Of a stretch of DNA of 64,000 bases, positions 10,901 to 21,705 are shown piece by piece. A program made the translations under genes and the position numbers. The notes under the pieces are model-generated. The model did no database searches. It was not told where the DNA came from and was given only the letters and a program-made list of their open reading frames with translations. How positions within the stretch are numbered: the stretch's first letter is position 1; every line of letters starts with the position of its first letter. The stretch comes from Sipunculus nudus (lineage: Eukaryota > Annelida > Sipuncula > Golfingiida > Sipunculidae): assembly GCA_026874595.1 (NCBI GenBank), contig CM049312.1, positions 78,529,429 through 78,593,428 of the forward strand. Reading direction: 5' to 3'.

Positions 10901-13175
10901 GCGCCAACATAGACGTGCAGACGATCAACGGAAACACGGCGCTGATGCTTGCTGCGCGCGCAGGCCATGACGAAACTGCTGACGTGCTTATTGACGCCGG
11001 ATGTGACGTCAACAAGCGGGACGCACAGAAAACGACAGCGTTACATGTAGCGGCGGAAGAGGGCGCCACCTCTTGTGTGAAACTGCTACTACAAACATCG
11101 ATAGAGATTGATGCGCGGCGGAGAGAGGGAGATACAGCGCTCATGTTAGCGGCACAGCGAGGTATGATTTAAATTAGTACAGTCACCATGTATGATCGAG
11201 TCATCCCCCTTTAACGCTGTTTTACACTTTGTAGCATCCTTCATTCTCTTTATGATGTGGCTTGCCTTTTAAGAGATTTCCAATTATTCCTCCCTTTCAC
11301 CAAATTCTCCTATTTTAACGAAAATTAAATGCTGTACACATGAATGCTGAACAGAAACCTTCTCAGGTCCAGAAAAGGGGATGGTCCAGGCAGGAAATTT
11401 TACCCCTAAAAAACTTGCATTGGGTGGAAAAAGCAGTTGTCAGGCCCCGTGGAGCCCCCTGCCCCGCTCCATTGGTGTGCTAATGTTATTCAACCACACT
11501 ATGTAAAGAAACACGAATCTGGTTATGCATTGAAGAGTCAATAAACCTTATAAAACAGTGACAGGTTTTTTTTACCATGTTTGATGATTGCTCGGTGTTA
11601 AATAAGTAATCGATTATTTCATGTGACCTCTGTATCATGTGGAAATGCTAGCATATTGTTACAACTTGCTGATGTTAGTTAATAATGAAACATCAAGGAT
11701 ATGGCAGGTTATGGCAACTTTAACTTCGGTTATTGCTGTATCCCAAGTGTTTTGACCAAACGGATATTTACAGATTTGATTGAATCTTTAAATTTGTATA
11801 CGGCATATACACAGATGATTGTGATAATCGACCATACAAAAATCCAACTTCAGTAGATCGTCGTTTAAAAGAACACCATTTATTTGAAAAAAAAATATCC
11901 GATATTAAAACCTGAGAACCGGAATTTTGATCTTTTTTTCCTAAATCTGAACAATGAACAAAAATTTAAGGCAAATGTATAGAGATTGGTTGGCATAAGT
12001 AATGCACATTTATTTTCTAGGACCATTAAACATTAATTTCGATGTATTCTATATCCTACTTTAAATACATTGATGGTAAACTTCACAGAAATGTAGTTTC
12101 CAATCTATCTGATAACGTCCAGTGTTTGACATTCATGGTGAATCCTGCGACATTGGTAATCCGAACGATCGTTTCTCTCAACAAAACCCCTGTCTCCCGA
12201 GCTTTTCGGATAATTACTGTAATTTTAAAAAAGACCAACCATCGTTATATCGACTAATCAATACAGCACATGAATATTAACTGTTGTTTATCAAAATATA
12301 CATTTGTTCACTGTGGGTATTTCTGTACTTCAGGTCAACTCGAAGTCGTTAGGTTATTAATAAGAAAGGGAGCGAATTACAACTTGACCGGCCGGTGTAT
12401 GACGCCCCTTCACTGGGCGGCAGACGGGGGTCACAGCGCATGCGTACAGGCGCTTGTTGAGGTCATGGTGGACGTTGATAAACCTACTACAGACAGCTAT
12501 CATGGCAGCCAATTCATCGTCAACAAAAGGATGACATCTCTAATGCTAGCAGCCCGTGGTGGCCACAAGGGGGCGCTGCAGGCGTTGTTGTCGCAAGGAG
12601 CAAATTGCACTTTACTTGACGAAGAGGGCTTGTCGGCGCTGCACTACGCTATCAAAAAGAACTATCCAGAATGTTTAAAGCTCTTGTTGCGACACACAGA
12701 CATGTCAGCTCTTACAAGTACTGAGTCTGAAGTAGTAATTTCTCCGCTTATTATGGCCGTCAGAATGAACCATGTATATTGCGTCAGTGTTCTGTTGAAG
12801 GCTAACTGTGATATGTACACAATAGATCACACTTCCCCTGAAAAGTTGTTATTTGCATTCGATATTGCCATGGAGAAAGGTTATTACACAACAGTGCGCA
12901 TGCTTTTGGTAGCCGGATATGACGTCACGGTGTGTAATCCAGTTCTGATGCAGCAGTCACTGGGGGAGTTAGTACATGAAGAACCGGAGTTATTTGAAGA
13001 AATTCTAGATCTGGTGAGAACGGCTCGCAGTCTGAAACAACTGTGCAGATACCTGATAAGACAATGCATTGGGTTACGTCCACAGGAAAGTATTGCTCAA
13101 CTGCCACTACCCACAGCCATCCAGGATTATCTCAATTTGTCTGATCTAGACAACATCACAGGCGGGCAAATATAG
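7594..13175 (+). CDS. ankyrin repeat and SOCS box (ASB-like) protein, copy 1
   Basis: Five coding exons: 7594-7697, 8783-8882, 9816-9994, 10827-11161, 12334-13175, all with GT-AG junctions and matching phases (2, 0, 2, 1). They total 1560 bases and 519 residues. The start is the first ATG after an in-frame TGA at 7576. Residues about 62-445 hold about eleven ankyrin repeats (GFTPIMMAAKEGHVEVVRML, ATPLHYASANGHTRSVLLLL, TALMLAARAGHDE). Residues about 469-507 form a SOCS box: the Elongin-BC box SLKQLCRYLIRQ and the Cullin-5 box LPLPTAIQDYL. In known ASB proteins the ankyrin stack binds substrate and the SOCS box recruits Elongin B/C, Cul5 and Rbx2, so a cytosolic substrate receptor is expected. 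The substrate is unknown. A close tandem paralogue lies downstream. I cannot assign it to a specific vertebrate ASB orthologue. Confidence 0.93.
7879..7952. repeat. (AT)n microsatellite in intron 1 of ASB copy 1
   Basis: About 37 uninterrupted AT units. Open frames of alternating I/Y on both strands come from this repeat. Confidence 0.97.
8098..8640. repeat. compound trinucleotide microsatellite field
   Basis: Successive tracts: (AAT)n at about 8098-8150, (AGT)n at 8168-8207, scattered AGT/ATT triplets, then an AGT/AGC/AGA mosaic at about 8481-8633. Lies in intron 1 of ASB copy 1. The threonine/alanine-rich and leucine-rich frames on the minus strand are products of the repeat. Confidence 0.92.
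8883..9815 (+). other. intron 2 of ASB copy 1
   Basis: Begins GTGATC and ends TTTCAG. It contains a CAAGGTCAAGGTCAC block near 9210-9230, typical of dispersed invertebrate repeats, and a run of CTGT units near 9500. No coding content. Confidence 0.7.
10405..10560 (+). repeat. dispersed element D, copy 1 (intron 3 of ASB copy 1)
   Basis: Shares CCAGCAAAAC-ATC, CACAGTCTCAGTACCTC, TTGTTAT and CGCGACC with copies at 21.83, 27.64 and 61.0 kb. The best-preserved copy is at 61.0 kb; this one has lost the ACCATAACAAGGC core. Confidence 0.55.
11162..12333 (+). other. intron 4 of ASB copy 1
   Basis: GTATGA donor and a TGTACTTCAG acceptor. AT-rich, with no recognised element. The open frame at 12042-12257 shows no coding signature. 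Confidence 0.7.
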
Positions 13176-13435
13176 TCCCATGTGCTCATGGCAGATGGCG
13201 CTTCAGCATTCATAGAAATTTGACCTGACATTGTGTTCTTCATTCAAGGTCTCAATTGCATTTATGTTTTCTGTGTTTTAGGTAAAATTCCTTCCATGAT
13301 GCCCCAATGCGTATTCACGCATGCACACAAGCAAACATTTGCTATCACCTGCACCAATTAAAAAAAATTTTGAAATCCATCAAAGTATGACTATATGGAC
13401 GGATTTACAATAATGTTATGTCATATGTTTCACTA

Positions 13436-13441
13436 AATAAA
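13436..13441 (+). terminator. poly(A) signal of ASB copy 1
   Basis: AATAAA 261 bases after the stop at 13173-13175, the first canonical hexamer in the 3' flank. Confidence 0.6.
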
Positions 13442-15359
13442 AATAAGTAAATTTCGGTTCAAACACTTCAGCATATTATCATTTTATTTGGAAAAAAATT
13501 CAATCTTATTCTGATATTCTCAATACGTTACTAGTATAACTTCTGGCTTTATGATTTTAAAGAAAATATACTGACTGACGTAATTAGATATTTGACGGAT
13601 GTTCCTTATTATTTTAATGAGGTTATGAGTAATGACTTTTAAATGAAGACCCGAGCTTTATCCGGGGCTTGATATTTAAAGATTTGACCTTGGTTGCCCC
13701 GGGCCAACCACTTTCATTAACGTTGGTTTATCCATTCATAAGTCAATGAATCGAACGTTCTCACATAAACGCAACCTCGTTCAGTTATGTTGTTCAGGAA
13801 GGATATGTATACCTGATGTGGAAGACGGACGCTCAAAGGGCAAGATTATAGACCACAATCCCTTTAGCCCATTCTAGCACGTACCACAATTCATACAACG
13901 TATAAATACTCATTTAACCGAACATCACTTATCCGACCACACACACATAATTATAAACATTGAAGTATTTCGGACAAACGGGAGTGTACTATAATATACA
14001 TAAGAAAAACACCACTAGACCCGGCCCAGCTCACCCAGTCATTAATAAACAGCGTGTCGTGATGGTTACCCTCCTCCCGCCGGTCGAACATCCACCTCCC
14101 TACGCCATTCCGCACCTACCCACTCCATTCTTCTCCCATATTGATTGTTAATAAATATGTAAACTTACACCAGCTGTGTCGTTATCTTTTAAAAGAAAAG
14201 TAACAAAATCATGAAACCCTGTGTCTTAGAATAAACATACTGGAATGCTACAGAAAGTATTCATATTAAAGCTGCCGAATCATCTACCTTTTGAAAAAGA
14301 ATTTATGTGTTTCTGGCTTCCTCTGTGTATATATTAATGGCCTTAGGCTAATTTTGGTTGTGAAAAAGTAATTATAACGCCTCCGTGAAGGATGTATGAA
14401 CTTGTTTATCAAAAACGTGTTTTTAAACACAGCCATGTTGACAAACGGGAGAAACATGTGACCTAAGGTGGTAATAAGGTCACTTGTTACAAAACGCCAT
14501 GAGCAAAGCGATGACTTATCTGACTTGCCGTCATGCAGATGCCCTTGTTGAATTTGTGTTGATTATTTTGGCGGGCCCCCACATTTTATAAACATGTTAA
14601 TATAAACAAACCAAGCAGCCTGTGTGCGGTAATATTCACGTTTTCTTGCCTTTCTTTTAAAGCCCAAAAGGATTAGTTCATGAAGATCTGATAGGTGATT
14701 AGACCCCTGTAAGATAACATATATTAATTATTTTTTTTGGGTTGTTTATTACTGACGACATAACCTGAAGTATGGGTGTTTCAGTAATAGTGACGTATCA
14801 TTTTTACCACATTTCCTGTTGGTCAGAAATTACACTTTAATAAAATAAGAAATATAAGCCGCTGAATAACTATAAACTATCATAGTCTCATAAACATCAG
14901 AATACCATAAAAACATTTTAATGAATTTTTGAACATATATCTCCTGATATAATGGTATAATGTGTTTTTGGTTATATGAGAAATCTTATCATCCCTCTCT
15001 TGTTCTAGCCTCTTGAACGAATTTATATATACCACCAGTATACTCAAAATTCCCAAATGTGTATCGGCTAAGTTTATTTCGGAATAACGGTTTTTTTTAC
15101 CACGCCAAAATCTTTAAATTATATTGGAATACTTGATGTATCTACCGCCGCATATTGTCATGCACATGTCTTATGCGAAGTGCGCAACAGTATAAAAGAA
15201 TCATGAAAAATCATTGTTTTCTTATGTTGCACCTGTAGAATAAATAAAAATCTTGTGCCAGTATTTTTCTGCATCAGCTGTCGCTTGTCAAGAATGAGTG
15301 CTTTGGAAGGTCAGAGATCAAAGGTCATGCACGCTTGATTTAATTTTTTTCTGATTCAG
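13442..15359. other. spacer between the two ASB genes
   Basis: AT-rich, no gene supported and no recognised mobile element. The frame at 13960-14151 is short and has no splice or poly(A) support. The tandem duplication breakpoint probably falls near its right end, because homology to the upstream gene only begins around 15510. Confidence 0.5.
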
Positions 15360-15464
15360 AGAGAGGCAGCTGGTATTAACGAGGTCGGAGTGAAGGACAT
15401 GCTGGATGACCTTCGAAGTACCCTGGCAGATTCGGGACATCGCCGGGTATACAACCCAAAGTAA
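15360..15464 (+). CDS. candidate alternative first or orphan exon upstream of ASB copy 2
   Basis: After a good acceptor (TTTTTTCTGATTCAG, ending at 15359) the frame reads 34 residues (parts: REAAGINEVGVKDM, LDDLRSTLADSGHRRVYNPK) to a TAA at 15462. It looks protein-like, with balanced charges and third-position GC. A GTAATA donor-like site at 15461 would end the exon in phase 2, exactly the phase that ASB exon 2 (16505) accepts. The ATG at 15399, with G at -3, would give a 20-codon alternative N-terminus spliced to the rest of ASB copy 2. Alternatives: the last exon of an unseen gene, an exon fragment trapped at the duplication breakpoint, or chance. I find no counterpart upstream of ASB copy 1. 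Confidence 0.35.
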   Translation, partial: REAAGINEVGVKDMLDDLRSTLADSGHRRVYNPK

Positions 15465-15601
15465 TACAAATTTACATTTTAATGGTTCCTGGCATCCGGG
15501 GCCAGGCGGACAGCGACCCCTGTCGCGTAAGATCATGAACTTTGCTGACAGGTGCGCGCTTTTGTTACCTGTGGGAATATCCAGGTGAGCCAAACCTTGA
15601 C

Positions 15602-15778
15602 ATGGACCTGGGAGCAATGGGTCACGTGACGGCTGAAAACAAAGAGTAAGTGAACACAGGACCACACACTGACATTATTGATAATTTCAGCCATAACCTT
15701 TATTTTAAAACTCCGACAAGTGCGCTCTCTTCCGTTAATGCTGGAGACCATCGTCTTCAAAAAGTAAACAACACCAAC

Positions 15779-15837
<59 letters not shown>

Positions 15838-18043
15838 TAAATAGTAATAATAATGAAAATGCTTTTATATATAATAAGAATATTTATTTACATAATTATT
15901 TATATAATTTAATTTATAATTAATATAAGAAAATAGGAATATTGATCAATGGAAGTATAGTAATATCTTATTGGAGTTTTACAAATTTACTGACACAGAT
16001 ATCACCACCTACGACTTTTCCACATTGCTCCATTAAAACGGATTACCGATATAGCATGTGTGCCAGATTCTGGATTCAGCAGTGACAACTTTTCCATGTT
16101 TCACGACATGGGCTGACTGTCGTTACACAACTGAGGACTGTTTCCCATTTTTTTTTTCAACACGGTCTGATTCTCGATACACAACTGACGACAGTGTCAC
16201 GTTTCGCAACAGGGGCGGATTTTCGATAAACAATGTCAGCTGTTTTGCGTTTCAAAACACGGACTGATTGTCGAATACAATAACAACTCTGTCACGGTTT
16301 GCAACAGGGGCGGATTTTCGATACACAGCTGAGGACTATAAATGTCAATAAACGTCAGATATCGCAAGAAGTCGAGGTAATTTTAATAAGGTAGTGTAAA
16401 GATAATAATTGCATATTATATGTATAACCCTTCATGTTAACTGCCTTCTCTAACACCTGACCCTCATCAGAGACCTGGTCAAGATTTCCTCATGTTTATT
16501 TCAGTGTAATCAGCGCCACCAGACGTGATGACCAAGAACTACTATCGCAGCTGTTAAAAGGGAAGAGACTTTATGCACTTGATGACCTCGGTAAAGCGCT
16601 GCAGGTGAACTTTATATTTCTCTCTTATAGATCTCATGCACAAAGTTTTACGCTCAACACATTTTCCAGCCTTAAGCGAGCCATATCGCCTGGCAATTGA
16701 AAATTAAAATTAAGGCGATTGAACCCACTCGTTTGTAAGTGATACACGGCTGTCGGGCGAAGGTTTCCAATTAAGCTTACAGAGCGCTCACCCTTGGGGA
16801 TTTGACCCTGCGACATCCAGGTTTTAGTCTTGTGCTCTATCCCAAACCTCCGTTCAGGATCAAGGTCTATTGAGACAATGATAGATCCCTGCAAGGGGAT
16901 GTGCACACGACACGGAACTACAGCGGGTTTGACCTGGATTGCTTGGGCAACCACTTTAAACTAACATGGCGGACCACATGCATTTGGACGTCTTCTGTCA
17001 TCGCATAATCGCGCCCGTATACCAAACACATGCTTTAACCTGTGGCACGTGCTATTGTTTGTATACATTTACACCATTACTTCACCGATATTGCGCCCCG
17101 ATGTAGTTCCCCCGAGTCTTACAACATATAAAAAACAAACAGACATTCATATTCTTTATAATCGATATATTTGAAATGAATATTGTCAATATATCTTCTA
17201 TATTTGCTTCATTGCCTTAATTATTGTAATTTTCAATTGCCAGGTGATATAGCTTATGTTCGACTGAAATTCGTCCTTGTGCACATTGATTGGCAGAGAT
17301 AAATCCCCTTCACAGAGGAGATCTATCGTGTGGAGAATGCTCTATATCCAGATCACCAAAGCCCTTCTCCACACACAAGATCTCTCTATAAAGTTCAAGG
17401 ATAGATCTCATGCACACTTTCGTGCGCTCAGCACACCTTCCAGCCGAAAGCGAGTTATATCACCTGGCAATTGAAAATTTCAATAATTAAGGCAATGGAA
17501 CACATACAGAACATTCATTGACAACAATCATTTAAAATATAGCGGTTATAAAGGATATGATTGTCTATTTTTTTTATGTTGTCAACCCTTGAACTACATT
17601 AGAGGGTGATATTAGAGACTTGGCGGTGTAAATATACAAGAAATAGCACGTGCCACTCGGTAAAAGCACGTCTTTGGTAAATGGGCGCGATTCTGTGGGA
17701 CGACAAGTGACGTCCGGGCTTGACTGAGTGTTATAACCCAGGAGTGGGGACCCATTACCCATTCAGGATCCGCAAGTGCGGTAGACACCAGGCCTAGGTT
17801 ACACCAGGATACAAAATAACTATATAGAAAGCTAGCGCTGCCGCCGTGTCATGAAGTCTCAACCGGAAATGGAAGTTTCCAGATGCACATACTTTAGAAT
17901 CAAATAAGAAAGCATAATTAAAGAAGCGGTTACCTCCACCAAAAAAAAACAATTTAAAAAATATACATAGAGGCAAAAGATCAATTTATAAAGACTTAGG
18001 GAAGCAATATATAGATAATAGATAAATAAAAAAAATGAACATG

Positions 18044-18082
<39 letters not shown>

Positions 18083-20595
18083 TTCATAACTGAAAACAAT
18101 GTGTATTAGAAGATGTAATATGGTATCATTCTTATATTTGAGGTGTCAGCACAGAAAGGATACAGCGATTGTGCTGCCCTCTTGCTTCGAGCAGGTGCAC
18201 TTCCGGACATTCATGATCCGTTGGGGTTCACACCAGTCATAATGGCGGCCAAAGAAGGCCATGTGGAGGTCATTCGCAAGTTGATAAGTGCCGGGTGCAA
18301 AATCAACAAACCTTCAAGACGGTAAGGGAAAGAAAATGTGACACGTTATAAAACAAAAAAACAAAAAAATTCTATATTGTATTTCAAAAGAAGGATTCTG
18401 AAAGACAGTGTATCGTATTGAAGAAATATCTCCCGACTATATTGTTTCGTCAAATAGCAATTTTGTATTTCGAATCTATCTTTAAATTATTTTATACATT
18501 TGTGGGGAATAAAAGTATTTAACGTGGAGCAGGCTATCGAGGCGGTCAGATGAATTGAAATTCATGTAATTTGGTCATCGTGTGATCTAAATACCAGCAC
18601 ACTCTCTTTATCATCATTAAATTGTCTCTTTAAGTAGGCTTTGATCTTTTTTGTTTTCTTTGAATATAAATCATAAATAATTTGATTTATAAATATGTTA
18701 GTAATTATTAACAATCGCGGTCAGCTAACGATCGTCTAACTGGCATTAGTTGCATTTGCTAATAAAAAATATATATATTATTAACAAAGGAAATGCCTGT
18801 GTCTTCCAAATTACAGAATCCGAGCGACGGCCCTCCACTACGCTTCCGCTAACGGTCACACTCGGTCCGTGTTGTTGTTGTTGAAATATGGCGCAAACAT
18901 AGACTCGCAGACGATCAACGGAAACACGCCACTGATGCTTGCTGCGCGCGCAGGCCATGACGAAACAGCAGACGTGCTTATTGACGCCGGATGTGACGTC
19001 AACAAGCGGGACGCACAGAATACCACAGCGTTACACTTGGCGGCCGAAGAGGGCGCCACCTCGTGTGTAAAACTGCTACTACAAACATCAATAGAGATTG
19101 ATGCGCGTCGGAGGGAGGGAGATACTGCGCTGATGCTGGCCGCACAGAGAGGTATGGATTTGGTGATTCATGAAAACTTTAAGGCCTAAAATGCGATTTA
19201 ATATATGTGAATGTTACGTCTATACTTAACTCGAACTGCGTCCTCCGTCGCCAGCCTCTTCCTAAATACTGAATAATCTATCAGTAAACATGCACGTGGT
19301 CACAATAAAGTATTAATACCTTACCTGGCGTTTGAAGTGTGAAAACAGTGATTCTAATGGTCAGGAATACATTTAAGCCTTAACTGCTTCAGAAAAAAAA
19401 ATCACCAAAGAATACTAAAAAGAAGCATACATATACCTTGACACATGTCCATATCGTTTTAGATGACTCTGTCCAGTATCATTGATATATAAATATCTTT
19501 TAATATAATTTACATATCATCTGATGTTATACGCAATTATGTAATCTAATTAAAATATTGTCCGTAAATGCTCTCTTTGTAATATGTAGGGGCCTAACTG
19601 TTGAAACAATTCATTCTTCAGTAATAAGATATTGGCTTACATCTTCTGTTCCAGGTCAGCTTGATGTAGTTCGGGTCCTGGTTGAAAACGGAGCGGACGT
19701 CAATCTTACCGGTCGATGCATGACGCCTCTTCATTGGGCAGCAGACGCGGGTCATAGCGCATGCGTACTGGCGCTTGTTGAGGTCATGGAGGACGTTGAC
19801 AAACCAACTACAGACAGCTATCATGGCGGACATTTCATCGTCAGCAAAGGGATGACACCGCTGATGCTGGCCGCCCGTGGTGACCACCAGGGGGTGATTA
19901 AAGCTTTATTGTCCAGAGGAGCCAACTGCGCTGTACTTGATGAAGAGTGTTTGTCGGCTCTGCACTACACTATCAAAATGAATCACCCAGACTGTTTAGA
20001 ACTATTGTTGCGACACACAGACATATCAGCTCTTACAAGAGCTGAATCAGATATCGTTGTTTCTCCACTAAACATGGCCGTCAGAATGAATCATATAAAA
20101 TGCGTCGCTGTGCTTTTGAAGGCTAATTGCGACATGTACACAATAGACCATAATTCACCAGATAAAATGTTATTTGCATTTGATATTGCCATAGAGGAAC
20201 GTTATTTCACTATTGTGCGCATGCTTCTGGTGGCCGGATATGACGTCACGGTTTGTAATCCAGCCCTCATGCAGCACTCACTTGGTGAGTTAGTACACGA
20301 AGAACCGGAGTTATTTGAAGATATCCGGGAGCTTATGAGAACGGCTCGCAGTCTAAAACAACTGTGTAGATATTCCATAAGACAACGCATCGGGTTTCGA
20401 CCACAAGAGATTATTTTCCGACTGCCGCTACCCACAGCCATCCTGGATTTTCTTAATTTGTCAGAACTAGATAAAATTTTAGAAGAAAAGTTCCGGAATT
20501 TGCCAACAGATGTCGCTACATCAGGTTTGGGACGTCGGCCTGATGGCTGTGTTCTCAGTTCAAATTCTTTTGCGTTTGTATTTTCAGCACCTTGA
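15602..20595 (+). CDS. ankyrin repeat and SOCS box (ASB-like) protein, copy 2
   Basis: Five coding exons: 15602-15645, 16505-16604, 18143-18321, 18817-19151, 19655-20595, with phases 2, 0, 2, 1 as in copy 1 and identical lengths for exons 2-4. They total 1599 bases and 532 residues. The start is the ATG equivalent to Met21 of copy 1; the upstream frame closes at a TGA (15536-15538) with no earlier ATG. The ankyrin repeats match copy 1 one for one. The SOCS box at about 449-487 keeps SLKQLCRYSIRQ and LPLPTAILDFL, so Elongin-BC/Cul5 recruitment is predicted. A 44-residue tail follows, absent from copy 1. Intron 2 ends in TTTGAG, weaker than the TTTCAG of copy 1. No frameshift or internal stop is present, so it appears functional. 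An alternative first exon may exist at 15399-15460. Confidence 0.9.
15778..15842. repeat. (AAT)n microsatellite in intron 1 of ASB copy 2
   Basis: About 20 AAT units with one interruption. Intron 1 of copy 1 also carries an (AAT)n tract, so the tract may predate the duplication. Confidence 0.95.
16066..16345 (+). repeat. 47-54-bp minisatellite, intron 1 of ASB copy 2
   Basis: About five to six diverged units, each with GATTNTCGATACACAACTGA-like, TGTCACGTTTCGCAAC and GGGGCGGATT-like blocks. The GATT(G/T)TCGA word recurs at 16169, 16218, 16266 and 16313 (spacing 47-49), with an earlier GACTGTCGTT at 16115. Copy 1 has no equivalent. Confidence 0.75.
16628..16725 (+). repeat. dispersed repeat E, copy 1 (intron 2 of ASB copy 2)
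   Basis: Matches 17402-17500 in direct orientation: GATCTCATGCACA, CGCTCA-CACA-TTTCCAGCC, AAGCGAG and CACCTGGCAATTGAAAAT-like blocks. The pair flanks a tRNA-like SINE fragment. Confidence 0.7.
16720..16965 (-). repeat. tRNA-derived SINE fragment
   Basis: On the minus strand the element carries a box A-like TGGGATAGAGCACAAGACT (plus 16826-16844) and a box B GGGTCAAATCCC (plus 16797-16808), in tRNA order and spacing, followed by GGGTGAGCGCTCTG. That last block recurs at 41.64 kb and 63.84 kb. It is not a functional tRNA: no cloverleaf could be folded by eye. Confidence 0.6.
17402..17500 (+). repeat. dispersed repeat E, copy 2
   Basis: Second copy of the repeat at 16628-16725, about 770 bases downstream in the same intron. 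It is slightly fuller, with a CAATAATTAAGGCAATGG end. Confidence 0.7.
18045..18070. repeat. (AT)n microsatellite just upstream of exon 3 of ASB copy 2
   Basis: About 13 AT units, then imperfect ATACAT units, ending about 70 bases before the exon 3 acceptor. Confidence 0.9.
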
Positions 20596-20807
20596 AGAAA
20601 ACCACATTGACATAGGTCCATGCATAAAAATGCCCACGTGTGCAACCATAATTACTTTTCAATTCTCGTGACAGACGTCTCAGAAGGTCAAGAAAGATTT
20701 TCCTAGTGTGAAGAAGAGTGACGTGTTTGATTTGTCCCCACCCTTCCCGTCCAATTTCTCAGTCGCGAAACCATTCCATACAGTCCATACCTCTCCTGTT
20801 GAACATC

Positions 20808-20813
20808 AATAAA
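20808..20813 (+). terminator. poly(A) signal of ASB copy 2
   Basis: AATAAA 213 bases after the stop, in the context CATCAATAAAGTTGTTAAATG; a similar distance to that in copy 1. Confidence 0.65.
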
Positions 20814-21531
20814 GTTGTTAAATGACCATTGTTTCTTGTTCTATTGGCTTAGACATTTTTTAAAATTAATATAAATGCCAGATTACGGAGTGAGTTGCTG
20901 CAGCTCGGTGCCACTTAATCTTAATATTCATTTAATAATAAAAAATATTTTCAATTCAATTCACTTGTAACGATATGTTAGGTGTCCTTAAAATATAGAC
21001 TGTTTTATTTCTTGTAAGTTTAGCATAATCTCAAACGAAATGGACAGTATCATTCAAATATTTATATATGTGGCCAATCAAAGACATGTTTTCAAAATGC
21101 TTGTTGGGACTGCTTCGCGGCCGGGGGGGGGGGGGGGGTCATTTTGAATTCACTGCATTTGGACCAGTACAGTGAGAAAAGGTGATACACAAGCCCCAAT
21201 TCTATTTGCCTTATTTAACTATAGAAACAATAATCGCTCAGGTAGAAACCAGTTTAATATCAGAATCTATCTTAAAATTGAAAAAAAGAGACCCAGACTT
21301 ATGGACTTTGAAGATGTTACATATAGGAAACTTAAATATAGTTAGATATTATCATGGCGGCTGCCACCTTTCGTACACACTAAAACCGGGAAGTCCTAAG
21401 GTCGCATGTCGTTATTATTGGTATACTATGAATATACATGTATTATAAATATTTTAGTGGGAACACGATGACATCGTTTATCACACAGATCTTTGCGATG
21501 ACAGGAAGACCATTTTAGCGTTTATTATTCG

Positions 21532-21705
21532 CAGGGGCGGATTCAGGATTAAGGAAAGGGGGATCAAATCCAGAGGACCAATAACAAAGCCTAAAAAGGC
21601 AACAAGTCCGGAAGGGGGGGGGGGGGGACAGGACACCAAAAAAAATGTTTTAAACCCTAAAAAAGGTTGCGGCGGCAACCCCCCCCCCTTTGGATCCGCT
21701 TCTCA
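21532..21705. mobile_element. MITE-like element with CAGGGGCGGAT termini
   Basis: The left end reads CAGGGGCGGATTCAGGATT. The right end, on the other strand, reads GAGAAGCGGATCCAAAGGGG, an imperfect inverted match centred on GCGGATNCA. The interior is short, with G/C homopolymers and no ORF. The termini resemble those at 39.0 and 57.7 kb. Confidence 0.45.

Noticed and set aside
16797-16844. A tRNA gene on the minus strand
   Set aside because: Box A- and B-like sequences are present, but acceptor and anticodon stems do not pair; read as a SINE.
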